64,000 bases of DNA. Origin: Campylobacter lari. GTDB lineage: Bacteria; Campylobacterota; Campylobacteria; Campylobacterales; Campylobacteraceae. Position 1 is the first letter of the stretch. Each line of letters opens with the position of its first letter. Both the position numbers and the translations under genes were made by a program. Location of the stretch: positions 806,001-870,000 of the forward strand of contig NZ_LR134508.1 of the NCBI RefSeq assembly GCF_900638335.1. The letters are read 5' to 3'. Positions 54,229 through 63,458 of the stretch are shown piece by piece. Below the pieces are notes generated by a model, which did no database searches, was not told the origin of the DNA, and was given only the letters and a program-made list of their open reading frames with translations.

Positions 54229-55923
54229 ATGCGTTTTTTAATAGTATTTTTATTTTTTTTTAATTTCATTTTTGCCAACAATGGAGTTTTATCACTCAAT
54301 GAAGCCTTTAAGCTTAATTCTTATAGTAATAACCAAGGAATTATTTTAAAAATCAATCTTGCAGATAGAATTTATCTTTACAAAGATCAAATCAAAGTAG
54401 AATTAGACTCTAATAACATTACTTCTTTATTAAATTTCCCACAAACTCAAACTAGAGAAAACAAAGAAGTAATTTTCAGCCAACTCGAACTTTTCATACC
54501 TCAATTATTGTTAGATGATTTTATTAAAAATAACAAGGCAAAACTTTCCCTAGCTTATCAGGGTTGCTCAGAAGAAGGTTTATGCTATCGTCCTGTATAT
54601 GTAAATTATGAACTTGATAGACAAAATGGAATTTATACTATAAAATCGACCAAAGATCAATTTAAAAAGCAAAATGAAGATGAGCAAATTGCCAATGATT
54701 TAAGCACGCAAAATATATTTATCACACTTTTAACTTTTTTTGGTTATGGCTTATTATTAGCACTTACTCCTTGTATTTTACCAATGATACCTATTCTTTC
54801 TTCATTAATCGCAATGAAACTCAAAGATAAACCATCTAAAAAACATAGCTTTTATTTATCTTTTATCTATGTCTTTTTTATGTCTTTAGCTTATGCTATA
54901 GCAGGTGCTTTAGTAGGACTTGCAGGAGCTAATGTGCAAGGTTTATTACAACAACCTTGGATTATCATTACTTTTGCAAGTATTTTTGTATTGCTCTCAC
55001 TTTCTATGTTTGGTCTTTATGAATTACAACTGCCACTTAAATTTCAAAATTTTATCAATAAAAAAATAGAAGGCAAAAACGGGGTTTTTGGTATAGCTAT
55101 CATGGGCTTTTTATCAGCTCTAATTGTAGGACCTTGCGTGGCTGCACCTTTAGCAGGGGCTTTGCTTTATATTACTAATAGTGGCGATGTATTTTTAGGA
55201 GGACTTTCTTTATTTGTGATGAGTTTTGGTATGGGTATGCCTTTACTTTTAATAGGACTTGGAGGAAGTTTTTTAAAAAGCGGAGCTTGGATGCTTAAGA
55301 TAAAGATTTTCTTTGGATTTATCATGCTCATCATGGCAGTTTGGATGCTAGAAAGAATACTTAGTGCAAACATCATTTTAATGCTTTATGGGGTTATAGG
55401 GGTATTTTTTGCTAGCTTTATGGGGCTATTTGATGAAGCAAAAACTAATTTTGATAAATTTAAAAAAGCAAGTATGATTTTAATTTTAGCTTATAGCTTA
55501 AGTCTAATTTTAGGTGGCTCAATGGGCTCAAAAAGCTTGCTAAAACCTCTTGAGTTTAACCTTGCTTCAAAAGAAAATAGCTCTAGTTTAAGTTTTAAAA
55601 CCATCAAAAATTTAAAAGAGCTTGAGCAAGAATTACAAAATTCTACTAAACCAGTCATGCTTGAATTTACAGCTACTTGGTGTGAAAACTGCAAACTTTT
55701 AGAAGAATACACTTTTACAGATACGAAAGTACAAAATTTACTTGTTAATTACACACTTTTAAAAGCAGATGTAACACATAATGACCAAGAAGATTTAGCT
55801 CTTATGAAAGAATTTGGAGTTTTTGGACCTCCTGTAATGATATTTTTTAACAAAGGCGAAGAAAAAGGACGCATTATAGGCTATGTGGATGCAAATGAGT
55901 TTTTAAATAAAATTCCCCGATGA
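54229..55923 (+). CDS. dsbD: thiol:disulfide interchange protein DsbD
   Basis: 564 residues in three parts: a signal peptide and periplasmic alpha domain with the Cys pair CSEEGLC (about residues 117-123); eight membrane segments with the redox Cys in TPCILPM and VGPCVAAP; and a C-terminal thioredoxin domain with TATWCENCKLL. It carries electrons from cytoplasmic thioredoxin to periplasmic substrates, including c-type cytochrome maturation. Overlaps the MOSC gene by 4 bp. Confidence 0.93.
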   Translation: MRFLIVFLFFFNFIFANNGVLSLNEAFKLNSYSNNQGIILKINLADRIYLYKDQIKVELDSNNITSLLNFPQTQTRENKEVIFSQLELFIPQLLLDDFIKNNKAKLSLAYQGCSEEGLCYRPVYVNYELDRQNGIYTIKSTKDQFKKQNEDEQIANDLSTQNIFITLLTFFGYGLLLALTPCILPMIPILSSLIAMKLKDKPSKKHSFYLSFIYVFFMSLAYAIAGALVGLAGANVQGLLQQPWIIITFASIFVLLSLSMFGLYELQLPLKFQNFINKKIEGKNGVFGIAIMGFLSALIVGPCVAAPLAGALLYITNSGDVFLGGLSLFVMSFGMGMPLLLIGLGGSFLKSGAWMLKIKIFFGFIMLIMAVWMLERILSANIILMLYGVIGVFFASFMGLFDEAKTNFDKFKKASMILILAYSLSLILGGSMGSKSLLKPLEFNLASKENSSSLSFKTIKNLKELEQELQNSTKPVMLEFTATWCENCKLLEEYTFTDTKVQNLLVNYTLLKADVTHNDQEDLALMKEFGVFGPPVMIFFNKGEEKGRIIGYVDANEFLNKIPR

Positions 55924-56573
55924 GTTCCATTAAATCTTTACAAATTGGCAAAATCAAAAATTACAACACATTTCATTCAGCTTTTATTAAAGATATCTAT
56001 TTAAATTCTTTACAAATCTACACAGATCATATTCTTGATAACGAAATAGCTGATAAAATTCATCATGGAAATTTGGAAAAAGTTGTTTTTGCAAATAGTG
56101 TTGAAAATTATACTTTATGGAATAATTATTTAAACAAATACTTAAATTTTGGAGAAATGGGAGAAAATTTAAGTATTGAAGGTTTAGATGAAAATAAAGT
56201 TTGCTGTGGAGATATACATGAAATAGGTACTTGTATTTTACAAGTAAGTCAACCACGTAAACCTTGTTTTAAGATTTCTAGCATACATAAGTACTCAAAT
56301 TTTACTCAAGAAATTTTTAAAAGTGGAAAAACAGGCTGGTACTATAGAGTTTTAAAAGAAGGAATAATAAATAAAAATGAGAAAATCAAAATTTTACAAA
56401 AAGATAAAACCGACTTAAGTATTATGGAATTAAATCAATTATTTTTCAATCCTTTTGAAAATTTAAACTCTTTAGAAAAATTAGAAAAAATTTCCACCCT
56501 AGCAAAAGGATGGAAAGAAAGTATTTATGCTAGATTAAATCATACTTATGATAATTCTTACATGTTTATTTAA
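55920..56573 (+). CDS. MOSC domain protein (YiiM-like)
   Basis: 217 residues. The MOSC fold is marked by HHGNLEKVVFANS, GEMGENLSIEGLDE and QPRKPCFKIS with its conserved Cys. MOSC proteins carry sulfur to molybdenum cofactor targets or reduce N-hydroxylated compounds. It starts at the dsbD stop (ATGA), so the two are probably co-expressed. Its end overlaps the convergent oxidoreductase gene by 8 bp. Confidence 0.85.
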   Translation: MSSIKSLQIGKIKNYNTFHSAFIKDIYLNSLQIYTDHILDNEIADKIHHGNLEKVVFANSVENYTLWNNYLNKYLNFGEMGENLSIEGLDENKVCCGDIHEIGTCILQVSQPRKPCFKISSIHKYSNFTQEIFKSGKTGWYYRVLKEGIINKNEKIKILQKDKTDLSIMELNQLFFNPFENLNSLEKLEKISTLAKGWKESIYARLNHTYDNSYMFI

Positions 56574-57741
56574 AAAAACCTTTAATTCCTATAAGCTGAT
56601 ATTGCCATAGCTTTTCTATAAAAATTTTAAGTTTTATTGCTAAAAAGCCACTAATTGGCTTATGTAAAACCGTTCCAACTGCATAATCATTTCCGATAGA
56701 ACAAACAGTATTCCCACTTATAAAAGAAAATTCTTGCTTAAATTCTTTCTCATCAATCATAGCCATTAAAGCTTTGGCTACATAAGCTCCTTCTCTTAAT
56801 GCAAGCTGGGCTGTTGGAGGATAAGGGGTATTGGTTTTAGGATTTTTAAATAAACTATTATCACCTATAAAAAAGTATTTTGATGGATTTTCAATATTTA
56901 AAGGATGCATGAAAGCATCTACTTCTATACGCGATCTTGCATTTGGAAAATCAGAGCTATTTTCTATAACACTATTACCTCTAACCCCTGCAGTCCAAAT
57001 GATAGTATTAGCTTTAATAAATTCTCCCCCATCAAGTCTTATACCATTTTTTTCACATTCTATGATTTTAGATTTTTCATATACTTTCACACCAAGTGCT
57101 TCTAGTCTTTGCCTTGCTTTTAAAGCCAAACTTTTATCAAACATAGGTAAAATTTGATCCATAGCTTCAATAATAGAAAGCTCTAATTTCTCATAAGCAA
57201 TTTGCTCTTTTTGACAAAAGAGTTTAAGCTCTTTAGCTAAAGAAGCTACAAATTCAACCCCGCTTAAGCCCCCACCACAAACTGTGATTTTTAAATCATC
57301 TTCATTTTGAGTGGTTTTATAATTTTTTATTTTCTCATATATTATTTCATTAATTTTTAAAGCATTTTCATAATTATCTATACTCAAAGCATATTCTTGC
57401 ATACCTTTAATACCGAAAGTTTCTTTAGCAAAACCAAGCCCACATACTAAAATATCAAAGTCAAATTCATTATTTTTAGTAAAAACTTTATCTTTAGAAA
57501 TTTTTAAAACTTCATCTTGGATAAAGTTAATTTTTGGATTTAATAAAGGCAAAAGATCATATTTTGAACTATAAATATCTTCATTGGAAGCTACTTTGTG
57601 TAGTAAAATAGTATGATAATGATAAGAATTGTTATTAATCAAACTCACTTGTGCTTTTTCAAAAAACTCATCAGGTAAGGCTTTTATAGCCGATAAAGTA
57701 GCATATCCTGCACCTAAAAACAAAATTTTCTTTTTTTGCAT
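56566..57741 (-). CDS. FAD-dependent NAD(P)H dehydrogenase, NDH-2-like
   Basis: 391-residue pyridine nucleotide-disulfide oxidoreductase family protein. The FAD site is FLGAGYATLSA, the NAD site TVCGGGLSGVEFVASLA, and FFIGDNSLF near the C-terminus completes FAD binding. ATG 57741 with AAAGGAAAA is the start; the frame opens earlier but has no SD there. The C-terminal amphipathic basic helix (LFLAIKLKIFIEKLW-like) may bind the membrane. It could be a type II NADH dehydrogenase or a sulfide:quinone-type relative; no redox Cys pair is evident. Confidence 0.82.
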   Translation of the reverse strand: MQKKKILFLGAGYATLSAIKALPDEFFEKAQVSLINNNSYHYHTILLHKVASNEDIYSSKYDLLPLLNPKINFIQDEVLKISKDKVFTKNNEFDFDILVCGLGFAKETFGIKGMQEYALSIDNYENALKINEIIYEKIKNYKTTQNEDDLKITVCGGGLSGVEFVASLAKELKLFCQKEQIAYEKLELSIIEAMDQILPMFDKSLALKARQRLEALGVKVYEKSKIIECEKNGIRLDGGEFIKANTIIWTAGVRGNSVIENSSDFPNARSRIEVDAFMHPLNIENPSKYFFIGDNSLFKNPKTNTPYPPTAQLALREGAYVAKALMAMIDEKEFKQEFSFISGNTVCSIGNDYAVGTVLHKPISGFLAIKLKIFIEKLWQYQLIGIKGFFK

Positions 57742-57843
57742 GGATTTTCCTTTAATTTGATAAAAAAATAAATAAAAATTTGGCATAATGGTATTATTTT
57801 TTATCTTAAAATATTTTTTATTTAAATTTAGCAAGGAAAAAGT

Positions 57844-59208
57844 ATGCAAAGACAAACTTGGAGCAATACGCTAACTTATATCCTTACAGTAGCAGGAGCG
57901 ACTATTGGTTTTGGAGCCACTTGGCGTTTTCCATACTTAGTAGGTGAAAATGGAGGCGGTGCTTATGTTTTAGCCTTTTGTATAGCTATGATTTTTATAG
58001 GAATTCCTGTGATTTTGGTTGAAAATGTTATAGGAAGACGCAGAATGCTAAATTCAGTCGATGCTTTTGGCGGAAAAACAAGTGATGGGGTTAAAATATC
58101 CAATTCTTGGCAAGGTGTTGGCTACATGGGGCTTTTAGGTAGTTTTGGAATCATGGCTTATTATATGGTAATAGGCGGATGGGTTTTAGCTTATATTTTT
58201 AAAATTATCATAGGTGATTTTAATCTTTCAAGTCCCATTAATGCTCAATATACAAGCGAATTTTATAACTCTACCATAGAAAATAATCCTTTGTTAATAG
58301 GAATTTTTACTACTATATTCGTAATAATTAACTGGATTATCTTAAAAAAAGGTGTGATTGATGGCATAGAAAAGTCAGTAAAATACCTTATGCCGTTTTT
58401 ATTTATCTGTCTTTTGGTTGTTGTTGCACGTAATTTAACTCTTGAAGGAGCAAGTGAGGGTGTGAAATTTTACCTTACTCCTGATCTTTCCAAAATCACT
58501 CCTAAGTTGTTTATAGATGTTTTAGGACAAGTATTTTTTGCCCTATCTTTGGGTTTTGGTGTAATGATAACCTTATCATCTCACCTTAAAAAAAATGAGA
58601 ATTTAATCAAAACTTCTGTTTATACAGGAATTTTAAATACTCTTATAGCAGTGCTTGCTGGATTTATGATTTTCCCAGCTTTATTTAGCGTAGGTTTAAC
58701 CCCTGATAGTGGGCCATCTTTGGTTTTTAAAACCCTACCTGTTGCATTTTCACATATACCTTTTGGAAGTATAATTTGCGTGTTTTTCTTTTTGCTTTTA
58801 ATCATCGCTGCACTTACCACAAGCTTGCCAATTTATCAAGTAATCATTAGTGTTTTGGAGGAAAAATTTAAACTAGCTAAAAATACCGCCATCAATCTAA
58901 CACTTGGAAGTATTTTTGTCTTGGGAAATTTACCATGCATACTTACCTATGGTCCTTTAAGAGATATTACCATCATAAAAGGAAAAAATATTTTTGATAG
59001 CTTTGATTTTATTAGTGGAAATATATTCTTTGTTTTAACTGCATTTTGTTGTTGTATTTATGTAGGTTGGATACTTAAAAAAGATGCTATTTATGAACTT
59101 TCTAATCAAAATACCCTAAAAGGAAATATTTTTAAATTATGGTATTACTATGTTAAGTTTATCATACCTTTGATTATCTTAGTGATTTTTTATTTTGGAA
59201 TTTTTTAA
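57844..59208 (+). CDS. sodium:neurotransmitter symporter family (SNF) transporter
   Basis: 454-residue inner-membrane symporter with about 11-12 membrane segments. The Na+ binding start GATIGFGATWRFPYLVGENGG (one residue over the limit of the family logo) and LGFGVMITLSSH are typical of the LeuT fold. The substrate is probably an amino acid. SD AAGGAAAA. It ends 30 bp inside the convergent PLP-enzyme gene. Confidence 0.9.
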   Translation: MQRQTWSNTLTYILTVAGATIGFGATWRFPYLVGENGGGAYVLAFCIAMIFIGIPVILVENVIGRRRMLNSVDAFGGKTSDGVKISNSWQGVGYMGLLGSFGIMAYYMVIGGWVLAYIFKIIIGDFNLSSPINAQYTSEFYNSTIENNPLLIGIFTTIFVIINWIILKKGVIDGIEKSVKYLMPFLFICLLVVVARNLTLEGASEGVKFYLTPDLSKITPKLFIDVLGQVFFALSLGFGVMITLSSHLKKNENLIKTSVYTGILNTLIAVLAGFMIFPALFSVGLTPDSGPSLVFKTLPVAFSHIPFGSIICVFFFLLLIIAALTTSLPIYQVIISVLEEKFKLAKNTAINLTLGSIFVLGNLPCILTYGPLRDITIIKGKNIFDSFDFISGNIFFVLTAFCCCIYVGWILKKDAIYELSNQNTLKGNIFKLWYYYVKFIIPLIILVIFYFGIF

Positions 59209-60075
59209 TTTATACTCATAACGCTTTAACATGCTTATATTTCCTTCAAGGCCTCCTTGATGGATATATAAGATTTTTCCACCAAGTTGCTCTTTATGAG
59301 CTAATAAAGTTTTAAAACCCACCATATCATAAAGCAAATCAAACTCCACTCTGCATTCTTTTTTTAAATCCCTATAAAGCTCATAAAATTCCAAATAAGG
59401 CTTAGCAAAATGATATTTTTTGGGTGGATTTAGTATGGTTAAATTATTAAAATCATAATTTGGCTCTAAGTTTAAAATTTGTTCTTTTAAATACACACTA
59501 TCTCCCACACAAGCACATGTAAAAACTTTAAATTTACTATATTTAGCCAAAAAAGCCGCAGAAGTTCCTGTGCCTGAGGGTAAAAAAATACTTACATTTT
59601 CATTCAACTGTTCACTAAGCTCTAAGGCTAGTTGTTGGTATCCAAATTCAGCTTCTTTTATAGCCACACCCTCTTCTATAAAAACATCACCATCTTTTTT
59701 TAAAGCTAAAGCTTGCGATCTTCTTGTAGGATAATTTATATTTTCTATCAACTCCACATTGTGTTTTAATGCAAATTCTAAATTTCCATGGGGATTTTCT
59801 TTTAAAAAAGAGCTTATTTTTTCACAAACAAAAATAAGTGAAAAATCATTTTCGTAACAAAACTTAGCTAAAGCAACTAAAGCATTACTTTGAGAAGAAC
59901 CAAAAGAAATAAATCTTTGTCCTTTTTTAAATAAATGTTTATTTTTTTCAAATAAGGCTAGTTTTCTAGCCTTATTTCCATTAATATAACCTAGTAAATC
60001 ATCTCTTTTGAGTAAAAATTCAAAATCTTTGTATTTTAAAACATCAATTCTACTTGCTATCAAGGTATTTTTCAA
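59179..60075 (-). CDS. PLP-dependent enzyme of the ACC deaminase / D-cysteine desulfhydrase family
   Basis: 298 residues. The Schiff-base Lys is in GNKARKLA near residue 35, with FGSSQSNALVALA and PSGTGTSAAFLAKY for PLP phosphate. Related to 1-aminocyclopropane-carboxylate deaminase, but in non-plant bacteria D-cysteine desulfhydrase activity is more likely. It overlaps the OmpA-like gene by 26 bp. Confidence 0.85.
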   Translation of the reverse strand: MKNTLIASRIDVLKYKDFEFLLKRDDLLGYINGNKARKLALFEKNKHLFKKGQRFISFGSSQSNALVALAKFCYENDFSLIFVCEKISSFLKENPHGNLEFALKHNVELIENINYPTRRSQALALKKDGDVFIEEGVAIKEAEFGYQQLALELSEQLNENVSIFLPSGTGTSAAFLAKYSKFKVFTCACVGDSVYLKEQILNLEPNYDFNNLTILNPPKKYHFAKPYLEFYELYRDLKKECRVEFDLLYDMVGFKTLLAHKEQLGGKILYIHQGGLEGNISMLKRYEYKLKNSKIKNH

Positions 60076-61000
60076 CTTTTTCTAAAGCATTATTTGTATT
60101 GATATTAAACTTAATCTCTATTCTACGGCTTGCTTCTTTATCTTCTTTACCATCTTTCATAATCACATCAGAATAAGACCTACCACTTGCCATTAAAAGT
60201 TTTTGCAATCTTGGATCTTTATAAAATGAGTGTATAAAACTCATCACAGCATAAGCTCTCTTTTGCGATAAATCAAGATTATATATATAAGAACCTGCAC
60301 TATCTGTATGACCTTCTATGACTATGTTTTCTATGCTATTTAAGATGTTTTCATCTTTTAAAATATTGTCAAAATACTGCGTTAAAATCGCTTTTAAATT
60401 CTCTTTTGCTTGAGCTTTTAGCGTAAAAGAATTTGTATCAAAAAGCACTTCAGAAGGTAACACTATCGCCCCTGTGTTAGAATCTAGGGTAATATTAGTA
60501 TCAAATTTAGCTTGAAGATTTTTAATAGTATTTTCTTTGATTAAACCTAGTTCTTTGATTTTACTTTTTGCCTCATCAAAATTACGCTCTAATTCTTTGA
60601 TTTCTTCATCTTTTTTGTTTAATCTCTCAAGCAAAGCAAAAATTTGCTGATCTTTTTCATCTAAACTTGAATTTAAATCTTGATTAAGTTTAGTAATATT
60701 AGCCTCTAAAGCCTGTTTTTGCTTATTAACATCATCAAGCGTACTTGAAGTATTATTTAATTTTTGGCTAAGATTTTTTAAAATATCTTCTTTTTGGTTT
60801 AATTCCTCTTTGTTTTCTCTTAAGCGCTCTTCTTGTTTTTGTAGATTTTCTTTTATGATTTGTAAATCACTTTGAGTTAAAACATACTTAACAACTATAG
60901 CTCCAATAAGCAAAATAAATACAAAAAGCAAGCCCGCCATTAAATCTGCATAAGCTATCCAAAAATTATTTTCTTCATTGTTAGAATTATTTTTTATCAT
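60050..61000 (-). CDS. OmpA/MotB-like protein, putative peptidoglycan-binding partner of the adjacent MotA-like channel
   Basis: 316 residues. One N-terminal membrane helix has a conserved acidic residue (AYADLMAGLLFVFILLIGA), as in MotB, ZorB and TolR. A coiled coil (about 45-165) follows, then an OmpA-C domain (about 180-305) with IEGHTDSAGSYIYNLDLSQ that binds peptidoglycan. It overlaps the MotA-like gene by 14 bp. The pair matches C. jejuni genes beside fba. It probably forms a proton-driven stator-like complex; the driven process is not known. Confidence 0.82.
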   Translation of the reverse strand: MIKNNSNNEENNFWIAYADLMAGLLFVFILLIGAIVVKYVLTQSDLQIIKENLQKQEERLRENKEELNQKEDILKNLSQKLNNTSSTLDDVNKQKQALEANITKLNQDLNSSLDEKDQQIFALLERLNKKDEEIKELERNFDEAKSKIKELGLIKENTIKNLQAKFDTNITLDSNTGAIVLPSEVLFDTNSFTLKAQAKENLKAILTQYFDNILKDENILNSIENIVIEGHTDSAGSYIYNLDLSQKRAYAVMSFIHSFYKDPRLQKLLMASGRSYSDVIMKDGKEDKEASRRIEIKFNINTNNALEKVEKYLDSK

Positions 61001-62318
61001 CTATTTTTTCATCTTCTTTTTGATTTTCAAGCTTTGCAATAACTTGTGTAGTTTGCTCATCTAATTCTTTGCTTTCTTCTTTAAATTCTTGCATTAGTGA
61101 AATTTTTTCATCAATATTTTTTTCATCTTCATATGCTTCTTTAAAAGTATGCATACCTTCTATAATACTTGCTCTAAAGCCTTCAAAAAGCTTAGTTTGA
61201 TTATCAAGCATAAGATTTTGATATTTTTCAATATTATTTGAAAAATTATTCACCTTTTCATCTAAAGCACTCACGCTTTTATCTAAATGCACAATCTTAT
61301 CTGAGCTCACATCTAAAAGCCTGTTGTATTGTTCTGAAATTCTTAAAGTTAAATCTTTTATGTTTGAATTTAGCATATTAACTGCATTTGCAATCTCGCT
61401 GTAAGTTTTAACTATATCTTTTTGCTCTCTTTGGGTTTTAGATAAATCACTCATAGTTTGTTTTACATGCTCACTGCTTAATCTTACAGCTTTTTCCTCA
61501 GCATTTACAAGCTCTTGAAAAACTTTGAATTTTCTATCTATTGTATTATCTAATTCTTTAAAAAATTCCTCATTGCTTACATGTTCAAAAATCGTGCCTA
61601 TTTTTTCAAAATGTTGCAAACTTTCTTGAAGATACTTTCTATCAATTTCTTCTTTAGACCAGAAAAAATCGCTTGTTGCGTTTTTTTGACGATTTAGAAG
61701 TTTTTGAAATTTACTACTGCCGTATTTTTCAAAAAATATCCACCAAAGTGCTAAGAAAATTCCATAAATTGATACATAAAAGGCTGTTCCTACTCCATTT
61801 AATAAAACTGAAATTTCTTGTTCTAAGCCTGCTGTATCGCTTGAATTAAAATTTGGCATAGACATAGCTATGCTTATGAAAGTTCCTAAAATACCAAGCA
61901 TAGGAAAAATAGCTGCACCTACAGAAGCAAAATTTTCATTTCTTAAATCTTTCACATAAGCATAAGCAAAATCATCAAAACTAGCATTTGATTTTGTTTC
62001 TTTACCTATAACTAAAAAATGCTTCATAATATAACGTTTTAATATAAGCTTAAACTCATCTTTTTGTTGCTCAAAAATACTTGAAGCATAATCAGCACTA
62101 TGTCTAGCAAAGATCAAAGCCACCAAAAAGATAATCCCTATCATTACAACACTATGTAATTCTACTTTAAAATCAATCTTTCCAAAATATCCTAAAAGTA
62201 CTAAAATATATAATATAGCAGGGATAAATATAATCTTTAAATAAGCAACAATTCCTGTACTACCTTTTCCCTCAGGCAATACAAGATCAGAAAAATCATC
62301 AGTTGTTTTAACTTCCAT
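60987..62318 (-). CDS. MotA/TolQ/ExbB-like proton channel protein with long coiled tail
   Basis: 443 residues. Membrane segments at about 24-45, 55-75, 130-155 and 180-202 include the family core NFASVGAAIFPMLGILGTF and GVGTAFYVSIYGIFLALWW. A cytoplasmic tail of about 240 residues follows, rich in coiled coil. This plan, MotA-like core plus long helical tail, resembles ZorA. It has the usual OmpA-like partner but no ZorC/ZorD nearby. Confidence 0.82.
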   Translation of the reverse strand: MEVKTTDDFSDLVLPEGKGSTGIVAYLKIIFIPAILYILVLLGYFGKIDFKVELHSVVMIGIIFLVALIFARHSADYASSIFEQQKDEFKLILKRYIMKHFLVIGKETKSNASFDDFAYAYVKDLRNENFASVGAAIFPMLGILGTFISIAMSMPNFNSSDTAGLEQEISVLLNGVGTAFYVSIYGIFLALWWIFFEKYGSSKFQKLLNRQKNATSDFFWSKEEIDRKYLQESLQHFEKIGTIFEHVSNEEFFKELDNTIDRKFKVFQELVNAEEKAVRLSSEHVKQTMSDLSKTQREQKDIVKTYSEIANAVNMLNSNIKDLTLRISEQYNRLLDVSSDKIVHLDKSVSALDEKVNNFSNNIEKYQNLMLDNQTKLFEGFRASIIEGMHTFKEAYEDEKNIDEKISLMQEFKEESKELDEQTTQVIAKLENQKEDEKIDDKK

Positions 62319-62373
62319 TTTATAAACCTTTGTTAATTTTACTCTAAAAACTTGAAATCTTCACAGGAAAATC

Positions 62374-62399
62374 AACTAAGAGTTATAAAACTCTTAGTT
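62374..62399 (-). terminator. terminator after fba
   Basis: An 11-bp perfect stem AACTAAGAGTT / AACTCTTAGTT with a 4-nt loop contains the fba stop codon; TTGATTTTCC follows on the minus strand. Confidence 0.75.
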
Positions 62400-63458
62400 T
62401 CTATCAATACAGTTTAAATCACTAAAAGCACATTCTAAGCGTTTGATCATACTTTCTTCACCCACTCTAAGCCATACTCTTGGATCATAGTATTTTTTAT
62501 TTGGCTTATCATCGCCTTCAGGATTACCAATTTGTCCTTGCAAATAAGCCTTATTTTTAAGCTCATATTCTCTAACACCATCCCAAAAAGCCCATTGTGT
62601 ATCTGTATCAATATTCATCTTAATCACACCATAGTTAAGCGCAGCTTTAATATCTTCTATATCACTACCACTACCACCATGGAAAACAAAATTAATTGGT
62701 TTTTCTTCGCCAAGATTGAATTTTTCTTTTACATAATTTTGAGAGTTTTTAAGAATTTCTGGTCTTAAAATCACATTTCCTGGTTTATACACCCCATGTA
62801 CATTACCAAAACTAGCTGCAATTGAAAATCTATTGCTAATTTTAGAAAGTCTCTCATAAGCTAGAGCTACATCTTCAGGCTGAGTGTATAATTTTGCATT
62901 ATCAATATTAGTATTATCCACCCCGTCTTCTTCACCACCTGTACATCCTAACTCAAGCTCCAAAGAAATCCCAAGCTCAGACATTTGTTTTAAATAATTT
63001 TCACAAGTGCTTAGATTACTTTCTAAATCCTCTTCGCTTAAATCAATCATATGAGAGCTAAACAAAGGCTTGCCTGTTTCTTTTTTAAACTCAATATTTG
63101 CATCAATCAAAGCATCAATCCAAGGAAGCAGTTTTCTAGCAGCATGATCTGTGTGTAAAATCACCGGAACTCCATAAGCTTTTGCCATTAAATGCACATG
63201 TCTTGCACCGCTTATAGCACCAAGCACATCAGCTTTTGGACAAGCTTTTCCTGCTACAAATTTGGCTCCTCCATTTGAAAACTGAATAATCACAGGTGAA
63301 TTAACTTTTTTAGCACTTTCTAAAACCGCATTGATAGAGTTTGTCCCCACGACATTTACCGCAGGGATAGCAAATCCTTCTTTTTTTGCATGATTATATA
63401 CGATATTTAGATCATCGCCACTCAAAACACCTGGCTTAACAAGATCTAATACACCCAT
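62394..63458 (-). CDS. fba: class II fructose-bisphosphate aldolase
   Basis: 354 residues, zinc-dependent; in Campylobacter it serves gluconeogenesis. Zn ligands are in LHTDHAARK, LELGCTGGEEDG and FVFHGGSGS, and NIDTDTQWA is near the C-terminus. It overlaps the peb4 stop by 1 bp, so the two are probably one transcript. Confidence 0.95.
   Translation of the reverse strand: MGVLDLVKPGVLSGDDLNIVYNHAKKEGFAIPAVNVVGTNSINAVLESAKKVNSPVIIQFSNGGAKFVAGKACPKADVLGAISGARHVHLMAKAYGVPVILHTDHAARKLLPWIDALIDANIEFKKETGKPLFSSHMIDLSEEDLESNLSTCENYLKQMSELGISLELELGCTGGEEDGVDNTNIDNAKLYTQPEDVALAYERLSKISNRFSIAASFGNVHGVYKPGNVILRPEILKNSQNYVKEKFNLGEEKPINFVFHGGSGSDIEDIKAALNYGVIKMNIDTDTQWAFWDGVREYELKNKAYLQGQIGNPEGDDKPNKKYYDPRVWLRVGEESMIKRLECAFSDLNCIDRN

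Noticed and set aside
56566-57855. Long start of the NDH-2-like gene at 57855
   Set aside because: It would overlap the divergent transporter start; ATG 57741 has AAAGGAAAA and begins directly before the FAD motif.
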